64,000 nt of DNA from Flavobacterium limnophilum. Lineage in GTDB: Bacteria > Bacteroidota > Bacteroidia > Flavobacteriales > Flavobacteriaceae. The notes beneath the pieces were generated by a model. That model searched no databases. It saw only the letters and a list, made by a program, of their open reading frames with translations, and had not been told where the DNA came from. Positions 44,643 through 52,554 of this stretch are shown piece by piece (positions within the stretch are counted from its first letter, which is position 1; every line of letters begins with the position of its first letter). Location of the stretch: assembly GCF_027111315.2 (NCBI RefSeq), contig NZ_CP114289.2:806001-870000 (forward strand), read 5' to 3'. Position numbers and translations under genes: made by a program.

Positions 44643-45859
44643 TAACTGTTTAAAAATTTTACAATTGAGTAGCCAACTTCTTTTCCTAAATTGACAGGCA
44701 CTGCATTTCCAATTTGTTTGTATTGTTGGGCGATGGAACCTTCAAATTTCCAATCGTCTGGAAAAGTTTGAATTCTCGCATATTCCCTTACGGTAAATGG
44801 TCGAGTTTCTTCGGGATGACATCTTTCGGTTTGTTTTTGTGCAGGACTACAAGTCAAGGTCAAACAAGGCTCATCCCAACCGATTCTTCTGGCAATTCCG
44901 GTTTTTCCTCCACCAAGATGGAAGCTTCCACCCATAAATTCTTTTTGAATTTCTAATGGTAAATCTCTCCAATATCCTTTTTGTGGAACTAAATCCAAAA
45001 CGTCAATTTTACTTTGAGGGTATTTCGAACCTTCTGATTTTGGTACATCGCAATCAAATAAATCTCCTTTTTTCAAAGCATCTTTAAGATTGTATATTTT
45101 TTTGTATGGTTTTGGATATTCATATTTTAAATCGATGTCTTTTCGAATTCCAACCAATATTAATCGTTCTCTTTTTTGGGGAACATTAAAATGAATGGCT
45201 TTTAAAACTTGAATTGGCACAACATTGTAACCTATTTCATCTAAAATGGAAATCATTCCTTGTAATGTTTTGCCGTTTTCGTGGCTTAACAAACCTCGAA
45301 CATTTTCCCCGATACAAATGGGTGGATTTACTTCTTTGACAGCTCTGGCAAATTCATAAAACAAGGTTCCTCTGGCATCGGCCAAACCTAATTTTTTCCC
45401 TGCATAACTGAACGCTTGACAAGGAAATCCTCCAGTTACGATATCAACTTTATTCTCGTATTCTGAAAAACTAAAAGATTTTATATCACCTTCCAGAACA
45501 TTCCAATTCGGCCTGTTTTTTCTTAAAGTCTGGCAAGCCCATTTGTCAATTTCGTTTAAAGCCACACATTTTAGTCCAGCTTTTTCCATTCCAACGGCTA
45601 ATCCTCCTGCTCCAGCAAATAATTCTAAAACGGTATATTCATTGTGGGGTTCAACATAATTTGAAATGGTTTCTTCAACATTATCGTTCTCTAAAAAATC
45701 CGCAAATAGAGTATCAACATCTGATTTTCGATAAACTCTATAATTGCTCATGGGTTCACGAACAGCAGTCAATTTGCCTTCTTTGTCCCAACGTCTTAAA
45801 GTTTCTTTGCTTTTTCCAATGTATTCAGAAGTTTCCGAAAGCGTCATATATTCACTCAT
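44618..45859 (-). CDS. C5 DNA methyltransferase with N-terminal helix-turn-helix
   Basis: ATG 45859 gives 413 residues. Residues 1-50 form a MerR/excisionase-type helix-turn-helix (MTLSETSEYIGKSKETLRRW, YRVYRKSDVD). The methyltransferase then shows its motifs in order: LELFAGAGGLAVGMEKAG (SAM binding), GGFPCQAFS (catalytic Cys), GENVRGL, PQKRERLI and QIGNAVPVNLG. It should protect DNA from the convergent Eco47II-like nuclease. The fused DNA-binding domain could make it autoregulatory, replacing a separate controller protein. A 9-bp inverted repeat upstream (45947-45970) is a candidate site. Confidence 0.88.
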   Translation of the reverse strand: MSEYMTLSETSEYIGKSKETLRRWDKEGKLTAVREPMSNYRVYRKSDVDTLFADFLENDNVEETISNYVEPHNEYTVLELFAGAGGLAVGMEKAGLKCVALNEIDKWACQTLRKNRPNWNVLEGDIKSFSFSEYENKVDIVTGGFPCQAFSYAGKKLGLADARGTLFYEFARAVKEVNPPICIGENVRGLLSHENGKTLQGMISILDEIGYNVVPIQVLKAIHFNVPQKRERLILVGIRKDIDLKYEYPKPYKKIYNLKDALKKGDLFDCDVPKSEGSKYPQSKIDVLDLVPQKGYWRDLPLEIQKEFMGGSFHLGGGKTGIARRIGWDEPCLTLTCSPAQKQTERCHPEETRPFTVREYARIQTFPDDWKFEGSIAQQYKQIGNAVPVNLGKEVGYSIVKFLNSYYNLSKPK

Positions 45860-45890
45860 AACCAAATTGTTTAACCTTACACAATGGTTA

Positions 45891-45970
45891 CAAATTTAAG
45901 AGAAATAATGAAAGAAACAAGCAAAAAGAAAAAAGAATAAAATAAATGTATTTACAATTCAGTAAATACA
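45891..45970 (-). promoter_or_regulatory. methyltransferase promoter and upstream palindrome
   Basis: On the minus strand TTG (45920-45918) and TAAATTTG (45898-45891) are 19 bp apart. Further upstream TGTATTTAC and GTAAATACA are a perfect inverted repeat with a six-base spacer (45947-45970). Its centre lies about 70 bp above the expected transcription start. It may be bound by the methyltransferase helix-turn-helix domain. Confidence 0.5.
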
Positions 45971-46116
45971 TATTGTACTCAATAAAAAGATTTAGATTTT
46001 TATGATTTTCTTTCTTTGAATCACTATTTCTGGACGATTCACCGATGATACGTTGTCGAGTCAACTCCCACCCAAAGCCCACTCAAAGCCATAGATAAGC
46101 CTAGGTTGTGGTACCC

Positions 46117-46157
46117 TAAAAAAGTGCCCCAAATAGTGTCTAACTTTTTGGGGTCAG
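46117..46157. mobile_element. possible insertion-sequence end remnant
   Basis: Read on the minus strand, TGACCCCAAAAAGTTAGACA followed by an inverted TTTGGGG looks like the terminal repeat of an IS3-family element (IS150 group). No transposase is near and no second end was found. It lies in the 333-bp gap between the methyltransferase and the chlorite dismutase genes; the rest of that gap has no gene. Confidence 0.3.
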
Positions 46158-46192
46158 TCTATAGTTGGGAGTCGGCTTCTTGAATGCAATAG

Positions 46193-46747
46193 CTAAACTG
46201 TTTTCACCAATCTTATATCAACTTCCCTCTCCACATAATTCCATTCTTCGGCTTTTCTTAATGCATCCAAAAGTTCTTCGAAAGCATCGGCATCGGCAGG
46301 GGCATATTCGAACCAGGTCAGGAAGTCAAAAGGTTCGCCAATATCCCTGGAGTGGAACAGCTTCCGGGCAATGGCGGGCAGGTATTTCATTCCGGTTTGG
46401 GTGTGTCGGGATTTGTTTTCCATTATTTTCCGGCGTTCGTCTTGCGCCAAGTTCCACCAAGCTTCCGATTTCCGGATGGGAATAAAGGCGGCAAGAGTAG
46501 AATTTGCTCTGCCAAGATCTTGTTGAACGGCAACCAATTTCTCTTTGTCTTCCTTTTCGGTGTAGCGCAAATGGCTGACAATTCCTTTCAGTGTCCAAAT
46601 TCCTGTTTCAGTTTGTACCAATTCCTCTTTAGGAACTTTTGTTAGGTGTGAAACGGAGGCTAATGAATTGCCTTTGATTGTTGTCATTGATGAAACTTTC
46701 CAGTCGCCGACAGTATCTCCTACGAAATCAAAAATTGTATTTGTCAT
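46193..46747 (-). CDS. cld: chlorite dismutase family protein, short form
   Basis: This 184-residue cytoplasmic protein matches the short chlorite dismutase lineage in both length and motifs: AWWNLAQDERRKIMENKSRH, TGMKYLPAIARKLFHSRD, GEPFDFLTWFEYAP and EWNYVEREVDIRL. Such haem enzymes convert chlorite to chloride and oxygen. Nitrate reductases reduce chlorate to toxic chlorite, so a detoxifying role next to nitrate uptake genes is sensible. It is downstream of nrtD in the same direction, behind a strong hairpin, so its expression may be attenuated. It is distinct from the haem-synthesis HemQ branch by length and context, but that is an inference. Confidence 0.82.
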   Translation of the reverse strand: MTNTIFDFVGDTVGDWKVSSMTTIKGNSLASVSHLTKVPKEELVQTETGIWTLKGIVSHLRYTEKEDKEKLVAVQQDLGRANSTLAAFIPIRKSEAWWNLAQDERRKIMENKSRHTQTGMKYLPAIARKLFHSRDIGEPFDFLTWFEYAPADADAFEELLDALRKAEEWNYVEREVDIRLVKTV

Positions 46748-46785
46748 AATATTTAGGGTTTGATTGTATAAATTATTTAACCAAA

Positions 46786-46819
46786 ATATCCCCGTAATGC
46801 CATATCATTACGGGGATAT
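46786..46819 (-). terminator. hairpin after nrtD
   Basis: ATATCCCCGTAATG pairs perfectly over 14 bp with its complement around a six-base loop. Only four T follow on the minus strand, so termination may be partial, letting some transcripts continue into the chlorite dismutase gene. Confidence 0.65.
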
Positions 46820-46843
46820 AAACTAAACAAAGTAATTAAAAAA

Positions 46844-47650
46844 CTAACTTTTATAGACCATTCCCATATCTTCGATAGAGAATTTGTCGGTCAATAGGTG
46901 TAATAATCGATCTCTGAGTTCAATGTATTCAGGTAATTTCACGATTTCGATTTTGTTTCTGGGTCTTGGCAAATGCACATCTTCAATTTCCCTGATGGTG
47001 GAAGCGGGTCCATCATTCAAAACCACGATTCTGTCCGACAAAAACAAGGCTTCCTCGATGTCGTGCGTAATCATGATGATGGTTTTGTCCCTGTTATTAA
47101 GGTTCCATAATTTCAACACTTCGAGTTGCATCGAACTTTTGGTAAAAGCATCCAAGGCACCGAATGGTTCATCCAACAACAAAACTCCAGGATTGATGGC
47201 AAAAGCTCTGGCAATGGCGACTCTTTGTTTCATTCCGCCGGATAATTGTCCCGGTAATTTGTCTCTGTGTGTAAGTAGGTTCACCATTTTTAGATAATGA
47301 TCCACGATGTCGTGTTTTTCTTTCTTGGAACAATCCATTACGGAATCCACTGCCTGAAAAATGTTTTCATGTACCGACAACCAAGGTAACAAAGAGTAGT
47401 TTTGAAACACGATTCCCCTGTCTGGCCCTGGCCCTTTTATGGTTTTTCCGTCCAGTTCAACTGTTCCTCCCGTTGGTGTCAACATTCCGGCAATGGCATT
47501 CATGATGGTTGATTTTCCGCAACCGGAGTGACCTATTATGGAGATTATTTCCCCTTTTTTGATGGAAAGATTAATATTTCTTACTGCAGTGTATTTTCCT
47601 TTTGGAGTTGGAAAAGAGATTTCCAAGTTCTTGATTTCTAGATAGCTCAT
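46844..47650 (-). CDS. nrtD: nitrate ABC transporter ATP-binding protein
   Basis: This 268-residue ABC ATPase has Walker A GHSGCGKST, a Q-loop in VFQNYSLLPWLSV, the signature LSGGMKQR, Walker B VLLLDEP with the D-loop GALD, and the switch histidine in ITHDIEEA. It belongs to the nitrate/sulfonate/taurine group (NrtD, SsuB). The neighbouring NrtA-like binding protein and the nitrate island point to nitrate. It has no NrtC-type regulatory extension. Confidence 0.88.
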   Translation of the reverse strand: MSYLEIKNLEISFPTPKGKYTAVRNINLSIKKGEIISIIGHSGCGKSTIMNAIAGMLTPTGGTVELDGKTIKGPGPDRGIVFQNYSLLPWLSVHENIFQAVDSVMDCSKKEKHDIVDHYLKMVNLLTHRDKLPGQLSGGMKQRVAIARAFAINPGVLLLDEPFGALDAFTKSSMQLEVLKLWNLNNRDKTIIMITHDIEEALFLSDRIVVLNDGPASTIREIEDVHLPRPRNKIEIVKLPEYIELRDRLLHLLTDKFSIEDMGMVYKS

Positions 47651-47678
47651 AATCGTATGTTTTTTAAAATTTGTTTGG

Positions 47679-47780
47679 AGGTTTAAGAGTTTAAAGGTTT
47701 AAAAGTTTAAGTGTTTAGGTTTTTCTAATATTTTAAACCATTTTAAACGACTTTAAACTTTAAACAGCTTTAAGCACTTG
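47679..47780. repeat. array of GTTTAA repeats and their inverse between nrtB and nrtD
   Basis: The left part (47679-47718) has four or five spaced copies of (G/A)GTTTAA, and the right part (47731-47780) has five spaced copies of TTTAAAC or its close form. The two parts are inverted relative to each other around TTTTTCTAATA, so a long imperfect stem can form. It occupies most of the 136-bp gap within the operon. Confidence 0.6.
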
Positions 47781-47786
47781 AAAGAA

Positions 47787-48674
47787 TTAAGCTTTGTAAG
47801 CTACTTTGTTTTCGAAGTAAGTGAATATTCTATCAAAAAGTAATCCCACGATTCCAATGATTAGAATGGCCGATATTACTTTTTCTAGACTCAAAGCATT
47901 CCAACAGTCCCATACGAAGAACCCAATTCCAGCTCCACCAGACAACATTTCGCCTGCTACAATTACTAACCAAGCCACACTGATACTCAAACGCAATCCT
48001 GTAATGATGTGGGGCAAACTATACGGAATCAATATTTTGGTCAAATATCTCATATTAGAAAAACCAAAAGCTTTGGCCACGTTTTTATGGTCTTGCGGAA
48101 TGGATGCCACTCCAAAAGAAGTGTTGATAAGCGTTGACCACAACGAAGTAATGAAAACAATAAATATGGTTGCCAATCCTGTGTCTTTGAAAACTACCAA
48201 TCCAATTGGGAACCAAGCCAAAGGCGATACTGGTTTCAATAATTGCACGATTGGATAAAAAACTTGTTTACAAAAAGTGTTGGCTCCAATTAAAATTCCG
48301 ATTGGAATGGCTACTAACGAACCCAATGAAAACCCTAAAAGAACCGTTTTGATGGAAACGAATAATTGCAATCCAATTCCTTTGTCGTTTGGTCCATAAT
48401 CGTAGAAAGGGTCGCTCAACATTTCTTTCAATACGGTCAAAGTGGCTAATGGGCCAGGAAGTGCCTGCTCGGTATAAGCGCTCAACAAACTCCAAAATCC
48501 ACCGAAAGCTATCAAACCAATACCTGCAAACAAGATTGATTTTGATTTTTCAAAAATGCTTTCTAAAGCTATTTTTAATTTGTAATTTTCTTCTAAAAAA
48601 CTCTTTTTTGTTTCTGCTGCAACATCGATGGATGAATCTAATGCATCTAATGTTAGTGTGTTTTTATCTGACAT
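47787..48674 (-). CDS. nrtB: nitrate ABC transporter permease
   Basis: This 295-residue inner-membrane protein has about six helices and a cytoplasmic N-terminal tail of about 60 residues. The permease-ATPase contact loop is at AFGFSNMRYLTKILIPYSLP (EAA-like), typical of the NrtB/SsuC group. It forms the channel of the nitrate importer with NrtA and NrtD. It is separated from nrtA by a 107-bp gap that includes a hairpin. Confidence 0.88.
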   Translation of the reverse strand: MSDKNTLTLDALDSSIDVAAETKKSFLEENYKLKIALESIFEKSKSILFAGIGLIAFGGFWSLLSAYTEQALPGPLATLTVLKEMLSDPFYDYGPNDKGIGLQLFVSIKTVLLGFSLGSLVAIPIGILIGANTFCKQVFYPIVQLLKPVSPLAWFPIGLVVFKDTGLATIFIVFITSLWSTLINTSFGVASIPQDHKNVAKAFGFSNMRYLTKILIPYSLPHIITGLRLSISVAWLVIVAGEMLSGGAGIGFFVWDCWNALSLEKVISAILIIGIVGLLFDRIFTYFENKVAYKA

Positions 48675-48736
48675 GGCAATAAATTTTTAATTAGTTTTTA
48701 ATCTTTAATCTTTATTTTGTTTTGAAAATCAATCGC

Positions 48737-48763
48737 CATTCCTCCTCCATGTGAAGAGGAATG
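48737..48763 (-). other. hairpin between nrtA and nrtB
   Basis: CATTCCTC pairs with GAGGAATG around an 11-base loop, without a T-run. Such a structure often protects the upstream mRNA, giving more binding protein than permease. Confidence 0.5.
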
Positions 48764-48781
48764 CGACTGCTATTTCATCCT

Positions 48782-50005
48782 TTATTTTTTAACCACTTTT
48801 AAATATGCAGCTGGATTTGCTGGGTCGAAAACTGTTTTGTCCATGGTAAGTGAAAACGGTTTCATGTCGTCAGCAGGTACTTTTACTTTCATGCTTGCCG
48901 CTACTTGTTTGTATAAATCGGTAAGGATTAATTTGTCGGCAATAGCTTTGTAATCAGGAGCTGTTTTTAAGTATCCAAAACGTACGTATTGTGCCATGGC
49001 CCAAATTGCATGTGATTTGCGTGGGAAGTTTACCATACCGCCTTTATGGAAAGCCATTTGATCTCCTTTGTATATTTTCTTGCCTAAATTGCAACCTAGA
49101 TTGTATTCTCCGTTTAATCGATCTTCGATAACATCATTGTTGGCATTTACATAAGGTGCTTTACCAATAATATCAGCCGTTTTTTTACGATTGGCAGGAA
49201 CATCTAGCCAGATACAAGCTTCCATTATAGCTTTCATTACTTTAATTAAATCTGCTTTTCTTTGTACACTGAAATCTTTGTTGACTACCAACGCTTTTTC
49301 AGGGTGATCTTTCCAAATATCTTGAGATGCAATTTGGGTAAATCCTATTTTTTGCATTGCAGCTACTCCTCCCCAAGGTTCACCAACACAAAATCCGTCC
49401 ATATTGCCTACTTTCATGTTGGCAACCATTTGAGGAGGTGGGATAGTGATTATTTTAGAGGTTTTTTGATTGATGTTTGCCAATGCCAACCAGTTGCGCA
49501 ACCACAAATCGTGTGTGCCACCCGGGAAAGTCATGGCGAATGTTACTTCTTTTTCGGCTTTTAGTTTAGAAGCTACAACAGGTCCTGCTTTAGCCATATC
49601 TTTGAAACCTACTTTTCCACAAAAATCATTTGAAAGTGATATGGCTTGTCCGTTTACGTTCAACATCATAGCAATTTTCATTTCAGATCCTGCTTTTCCT
49701 CCAACGCCAGTGTACACTGAAAAAGGCATGGAATACAAACAATGTGCTCCGTCCAATTCGCCAGTCAAGATTTTATCTCTCACATTGGCCCAAGATGATT
49801 CTTTGGTAACAATTACTTCTACACCGTATTTTTTGAATAATCCCAATTCTTTTGCCATAACGATTGGTGAACAATCGGTTAGTGGAATAAATCCCAGTTT
49901 TATAGGCTCTTGAGCACTAACAGTTGAAAAAATAGAGCTGATAGTTATCAACATAACAAAAATTGATTTTGTTATTGCTTTTTGGTTTGATTTTAATGTT
50001 TTCAT
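48782..50005 (-). CDS. nrtA: nitrate-binding periplasmic protein
   Basis: This 407-residue protein has a signal peptide ending TVSAQ without a lipobox. The NrtA/CmpA-like fold is shown by LGFIPLTDCSPIVMAKELG, the LTGELDGAHCLYSMP block and the GNMDGFCVGEPWGG motif near the ligand site. It captures nitrate and delivers it to NrtB. It is the second gene after the porin, 26 bp downstream. Bicarbonate is the alternative ligand in the family, but all neighbours are nitrate genes. Confidence 0.88.
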   Translation of the reverse strand: MKTLKSNQKAITKSIFVMLITISSIFSTVSAQEPIKLGFIPLTDCSPIVMAKELGLFKKYGVEVIVTKESSWANVRDKILTGELDGAHCLYSMPFSVYTGVGGKAGSEMKIAMMLNVNGQAISLSNDFCGKVGFKDMAKAGPVVASKLKAEKEVTFAMTFPGGTHDLWLRNWLALANINQKTSKIITIPPPQMVANMKVGNMDGFCVGEPWGGVAAMQKIGFTQIASQDIWKDHPEKALVVNKDFSVQRKADLIKVMKAIMEACIWLDVPANRKKTADIIGKAPYVNANNDVIEDRLNGEYNLGCNLGKKIYKGDQMAFHKGGMVNFPRKSHAIWAMAQYVRFGYLKTAPDYKAIADKLILTDLYKQVAASMKVKVPADDMKPFSLTMDKTVFDPANPAAYLKVVKK

Positions 50006-50031
50006 ATCTAATTGTTTAATAAATTATTTAA

Positions 50032-51300
50032 TTATTTTTTTGTTGAAAAAACTTGAGGGTTGATGTTTACCATCAAATAAGCCCAGTTGTTTGTGGCGTC
50101 GTTTAGTCCTGTTCCACCTTTTAAAACAACCATTGAGTCCGAAGCAAACATTTGAGAATATCCAGCAATTAATGTAATGTCTTTGTATACTTTGTAAACC
50201 GCCGTTACGTCAACCTCTGTTCCTAGGTATGAATCTTGTTCTACACCACCAGAAACGATTTTGTTGGGAGCTGAAAAAAGGTGAGGAGCAATGGACAAAT
50301 TCACTTTTTTGATAGGAAAATCTAGTTTTAATGTAAGATCATTTAAACCTACTGAATTGGCGTGATTGCCCACGTAGAAATAATCCATAAAACCGTTAAA
50401 TGCGTGGTTTGTACCAAATAAAGGGGCGAAAGATTTCACCACTGTAGATGTTGAATTTTGATCTTTACCAGACAAGAATTCATATCCTAAAGTCGCTTTA
50501 AATTTTGGAGTAAATGCATATCCTAAATTTACAGCTGCTTCCCAAGCCGATACGGTATTGTTGCCTATTTTACCGGTTTGGCCATATAAGCTATAATCAA
50601 TAGCAAGTTTTTTCCCGTCATATTTAGCATAGGTTCCGAAAGTTTGGAAATAATTTAATCCTATTTCTGTTGGGGTTTTTAAGAATTCTCTTCCCACGTT
50701 CATGGCCAATAAACTAAAATTTAGTTTTTTGATATTGGAATGGTACCAAGCATATTGCATGTCCTTAAAAATATCTGTTGTATAAGGTGTTGCAGGGGCT
50801 ACTTTGGCTTCGGAATTGGCATTCAATGCAAATCCTAAATCCAATTGGCTTTTAGAGCCTTTGTATTTGATTAAAGCAGCATCAAAACTACGACCTTGTG
50901 TTGCCCAATCCAATCCGCCTATTATTCTTTGGTTGTCGTAAGATAATACTTGACGACCTAATTTTGTGCTCCATTTCTCTGCGAATTTGTATTCTGCATA
51001 CGCTTCAAAAGCAGCTACTCCATTTTTGCTAGAAAGTGTCGTGGTACTTACATCTCCCCAAGTGCTGATGTTTTGAAGTGAAAGTTTTACACTTAATTTG
51101 CCATCAGTGTAATTTAAATTTACTCTAGAACGATTTCCTATGAAAGAGGTGTGTTCTGTAGTTGGAGTTATTAAAGTGCCAAATCCATTGGTGTATTCAT
51201 AACGAGGTCTAATTTGAATATCAGTTTTAAATTCCTGCGCAAATGCATTTCCCGTTACCAGTCCTAATAATGATAGATAAATTGTTTTTGTGATTTTCAT
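50032..51300 (-). CDS. outer-membrane porin of the nitrate transport operon
   Basis: This 422-residue protein has a signal peptide ending AFAQ and alternating amphipathic strands throughout (for example FIGNRSRVNLNYTDGKLSVK, WSTKLGRQVLSYDNQRIIGG), consistent with an alginate-export-like beta-barrel. It is the first gene of the porin-nrtA-nrtB-nrtD series. A passive route for nitrate or another anion through the outer membrane is inferred. The promoter contains the perfect 18-bp palindrome shared with nirB. Confidence 0.78.
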   Translation of the reverse strand: MKITKTIYLSLLGLVTGNAFAQEFKTDIQIRPRYEYTNGFGTLITPTTEHTSFIGNRSRVNLNYTDGKLSVKLSLQNISTWGDVSTTTLSSKNGVAAFEAYAEYKFAEKWSTKLGRQVLSYDNQRIIGGLDWATQGRSFDAALIKYKGSKSQLDLGFALNANSEAKVAPATPYTTDIFKDMQYAWYHSNIKKLNFSLLAMNVGREFLKTPTEIGLNYFQTFGTYAKYDGKKLAIDYSLYGQTGKIGNNTVSAWEAAVNLGYAFTPKFKATLGYEFLSGKDQNSTSTVVKSFAPLFGTNHAFNGFMDYFYVGNHANSVGLNDLTLKLDFPIKKVNLSIAPHLFSAPNKIVSGGVEQDSYLGTEVDVTAVYKVYKDITLIAGYSQMFASDSMVVLKGGTGLNDATNNWAYLMVNINPQVFSTKK

Positions 51301-51343
51301 AGTAGTTTGTTTTTGTTTGTAATTGTTTTGATTAAGTACATTG

Positions 51344-51370
51344 CAAACTTATATAAGTATTAATACTTAT
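51344..51370 (-). promoter_or_regulatory. porin-nrt promoter with 18-bp palindrome
   Basis: ATAAGTATTAATACTTAT at 51353-51370 is identical to the nirB site. On the minus strand a TAAGTTTG -7 box (51351-51344) follows it. The -7 is nine bases past the palindrome here against five at nirB. The remaining gap to the Crp/Fnr stop (51371-51682) holds a lone TACGTA at 51514 and no gene. Confidence 0.75.
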
Positions 51371-51682
51371 AAACTACGTAAAATGCAGATGAAAATAGCT
51401 TTTTAACCCAAAAAATAGCGTGATTAAGTCTGTTTATTTTCTGCTTTTTGACAGGAAATTCAAATTAACTCAATTATATCAAGGGGTTACGTTGTGGTGG
51501 TTTTAGTAAAAAATACGTATAAATGATTTTTTTTGCTCTAAGTAAGTTTAGTTTTTGTCTTTTAAATACTTGAAAAAAGAAAATTTGTTCAAAAAGAAGC
51601 CAAAAAAAATAGCCTTCAGAGATGAAGACTACGTGTTATTTAGAGGAAAAAGTGAATGCGAAGAGAAGTTTTATTGCAAGAA

Positions 51683-52381
51683 TTACTTATGTTCCCTGAT
51701 TTCGGCTTTTAATTTATCGACATTGACCAAGCCAATTTTTTTGCCCACGGTTTTGATAAGGGCTTCTTTTTTCAGACTTGAAATCACTCTAATCACCTGT
51801 TCATCGGTGGTTCCGGCGAAATCGGCTATTTCTTTTCGGGATAAATCCAGCTCTATGACACCGTTTGTTTGTCCAAATTTTCGATGGATGTATAATAAGG
51901 TGTCGATTACTCTTTCTCGAACATTCATTTGGGCAATTTTTCGAATGTTGTTCTCGCTTTTATTCAATTCTTCGGCATAAAAAAGCATTAAATCATAGGT
52001 GAATTCGGGAATGTTGTGAAGAATTTCGAGCATGTCTTCGTTGCTGAAATTGCACAAAATAGTATCTTCAAGAGCATAAGCGCCAATGAGGTAGCGCTTG
52101 CTGGTGCCAAAACCCCTGAAGCCAACAGTGTCGCCGTTTTTGGTCAATCGAACGATTTGTTCTTTGCCGTGAATGCCTGTTTTTACGGTCTTTACCTTTC
52201 CTTTGTAGATAAAATAGAGGCCTTGTATTGGCGCACCTTCAATGATGAATTGTTGGGTTTTTTTGCAAACAAAACTGCGTTTTTTATCAATGTAATTTTT
52301 CATTTGCTCCAAGTGAATGTGTTTTTTGATAAAACAATTTTCATTGGTACAACTTGTGCAATTGGCTAGTTCTTCTTTCAT
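51683..52381 (-). CDS. Crp/Fnr family regulator with N-terminal cysteines
   Basis: ATG 52381 gives 232 residues (a TTG two codons earlier is possible). A cyclic-nucleotide-binding-type fold (about 30-150) is followed by a winged helix with LSRKEIADFAGTTDEQVIRV. The N-terminus has NCTSCTNENC, three cysteines in a C-x2-C-x4-C pattern, and further cysteines at SFVCKK and ILCNF. Fnr binds an oxygen-labile [4Fe-4S] cluster with a similar set, so redox sensing is possible. The recognition helix has Glu and Arg (EQVIR) at the positions that read DNA in Crp and Fnr. Its location, divergent from the fused nitrate reductase with shared operator half-sites, makes it the prime candidate to bind the island palindromes. 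Confidence 0.88.
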   Translation of the reverse strand: MKEELANCTSCTNENCFIKKHIHLEQMKNYIDKKRSFVCKKTQQFIIEGAPIQGLYFIYKGKVKTVKTGIHGKEQIVRLTKNGDTVGFRGFGTSKRYLIGAYALEDTILCNFSNEDMLEILHNIPEFTYDLMLFYAEELNKSENNIRKIAQMNVRERVIDTLLYIHRKFGQTNGVIELDLSRKEIADFAGTTDEQVIRVISSLKKEALIKTVGKKIGLVNVDKLKAEIREHK

Positions 52382-52435
52382 CGACAAAATCTTTAATTAG
52401 TACTGACTGAATTTACTCCAGGAATTTATTTTGAA

Positions 52436-52494
52436 CAAATTTATAAAAAAATATTCGATTCATACGTATTTATACGTAAAAATACTTATTTTTA
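52436..52494. promoter_or_regulatory. divergent control region of Crp/Fnr and fused nitrate reductase
   Basis: Three half-sites are spaced exactly 10 bp: TACGTA at 52463, TACGTA at 52473 and TACTTA at 52483. They form two overlapping Fnr-like sites. On the plus side TATTTTTA (52487-52494) overlaps the right site as a -7 box, with the same offset as at nirB and the second narK. On the minus side TAAATTTG (52443-52436) would be the -7 of the regulator gene, placing the left site near -39. Confidence 0.65.
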
Positions 52495-52554
52495 CACTTT
52501 CGAAAAGAGAACAAGTCGACAAGTTGGACTTCCATCATTAATAAAGAAAGTATA

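Noticed and set aside
51555..51980. 141-codon plus-strand open frame
   Set aside because: Most of it is antisense to the Crp/Fnr gene, and the 5' part lacks protein-like composition.
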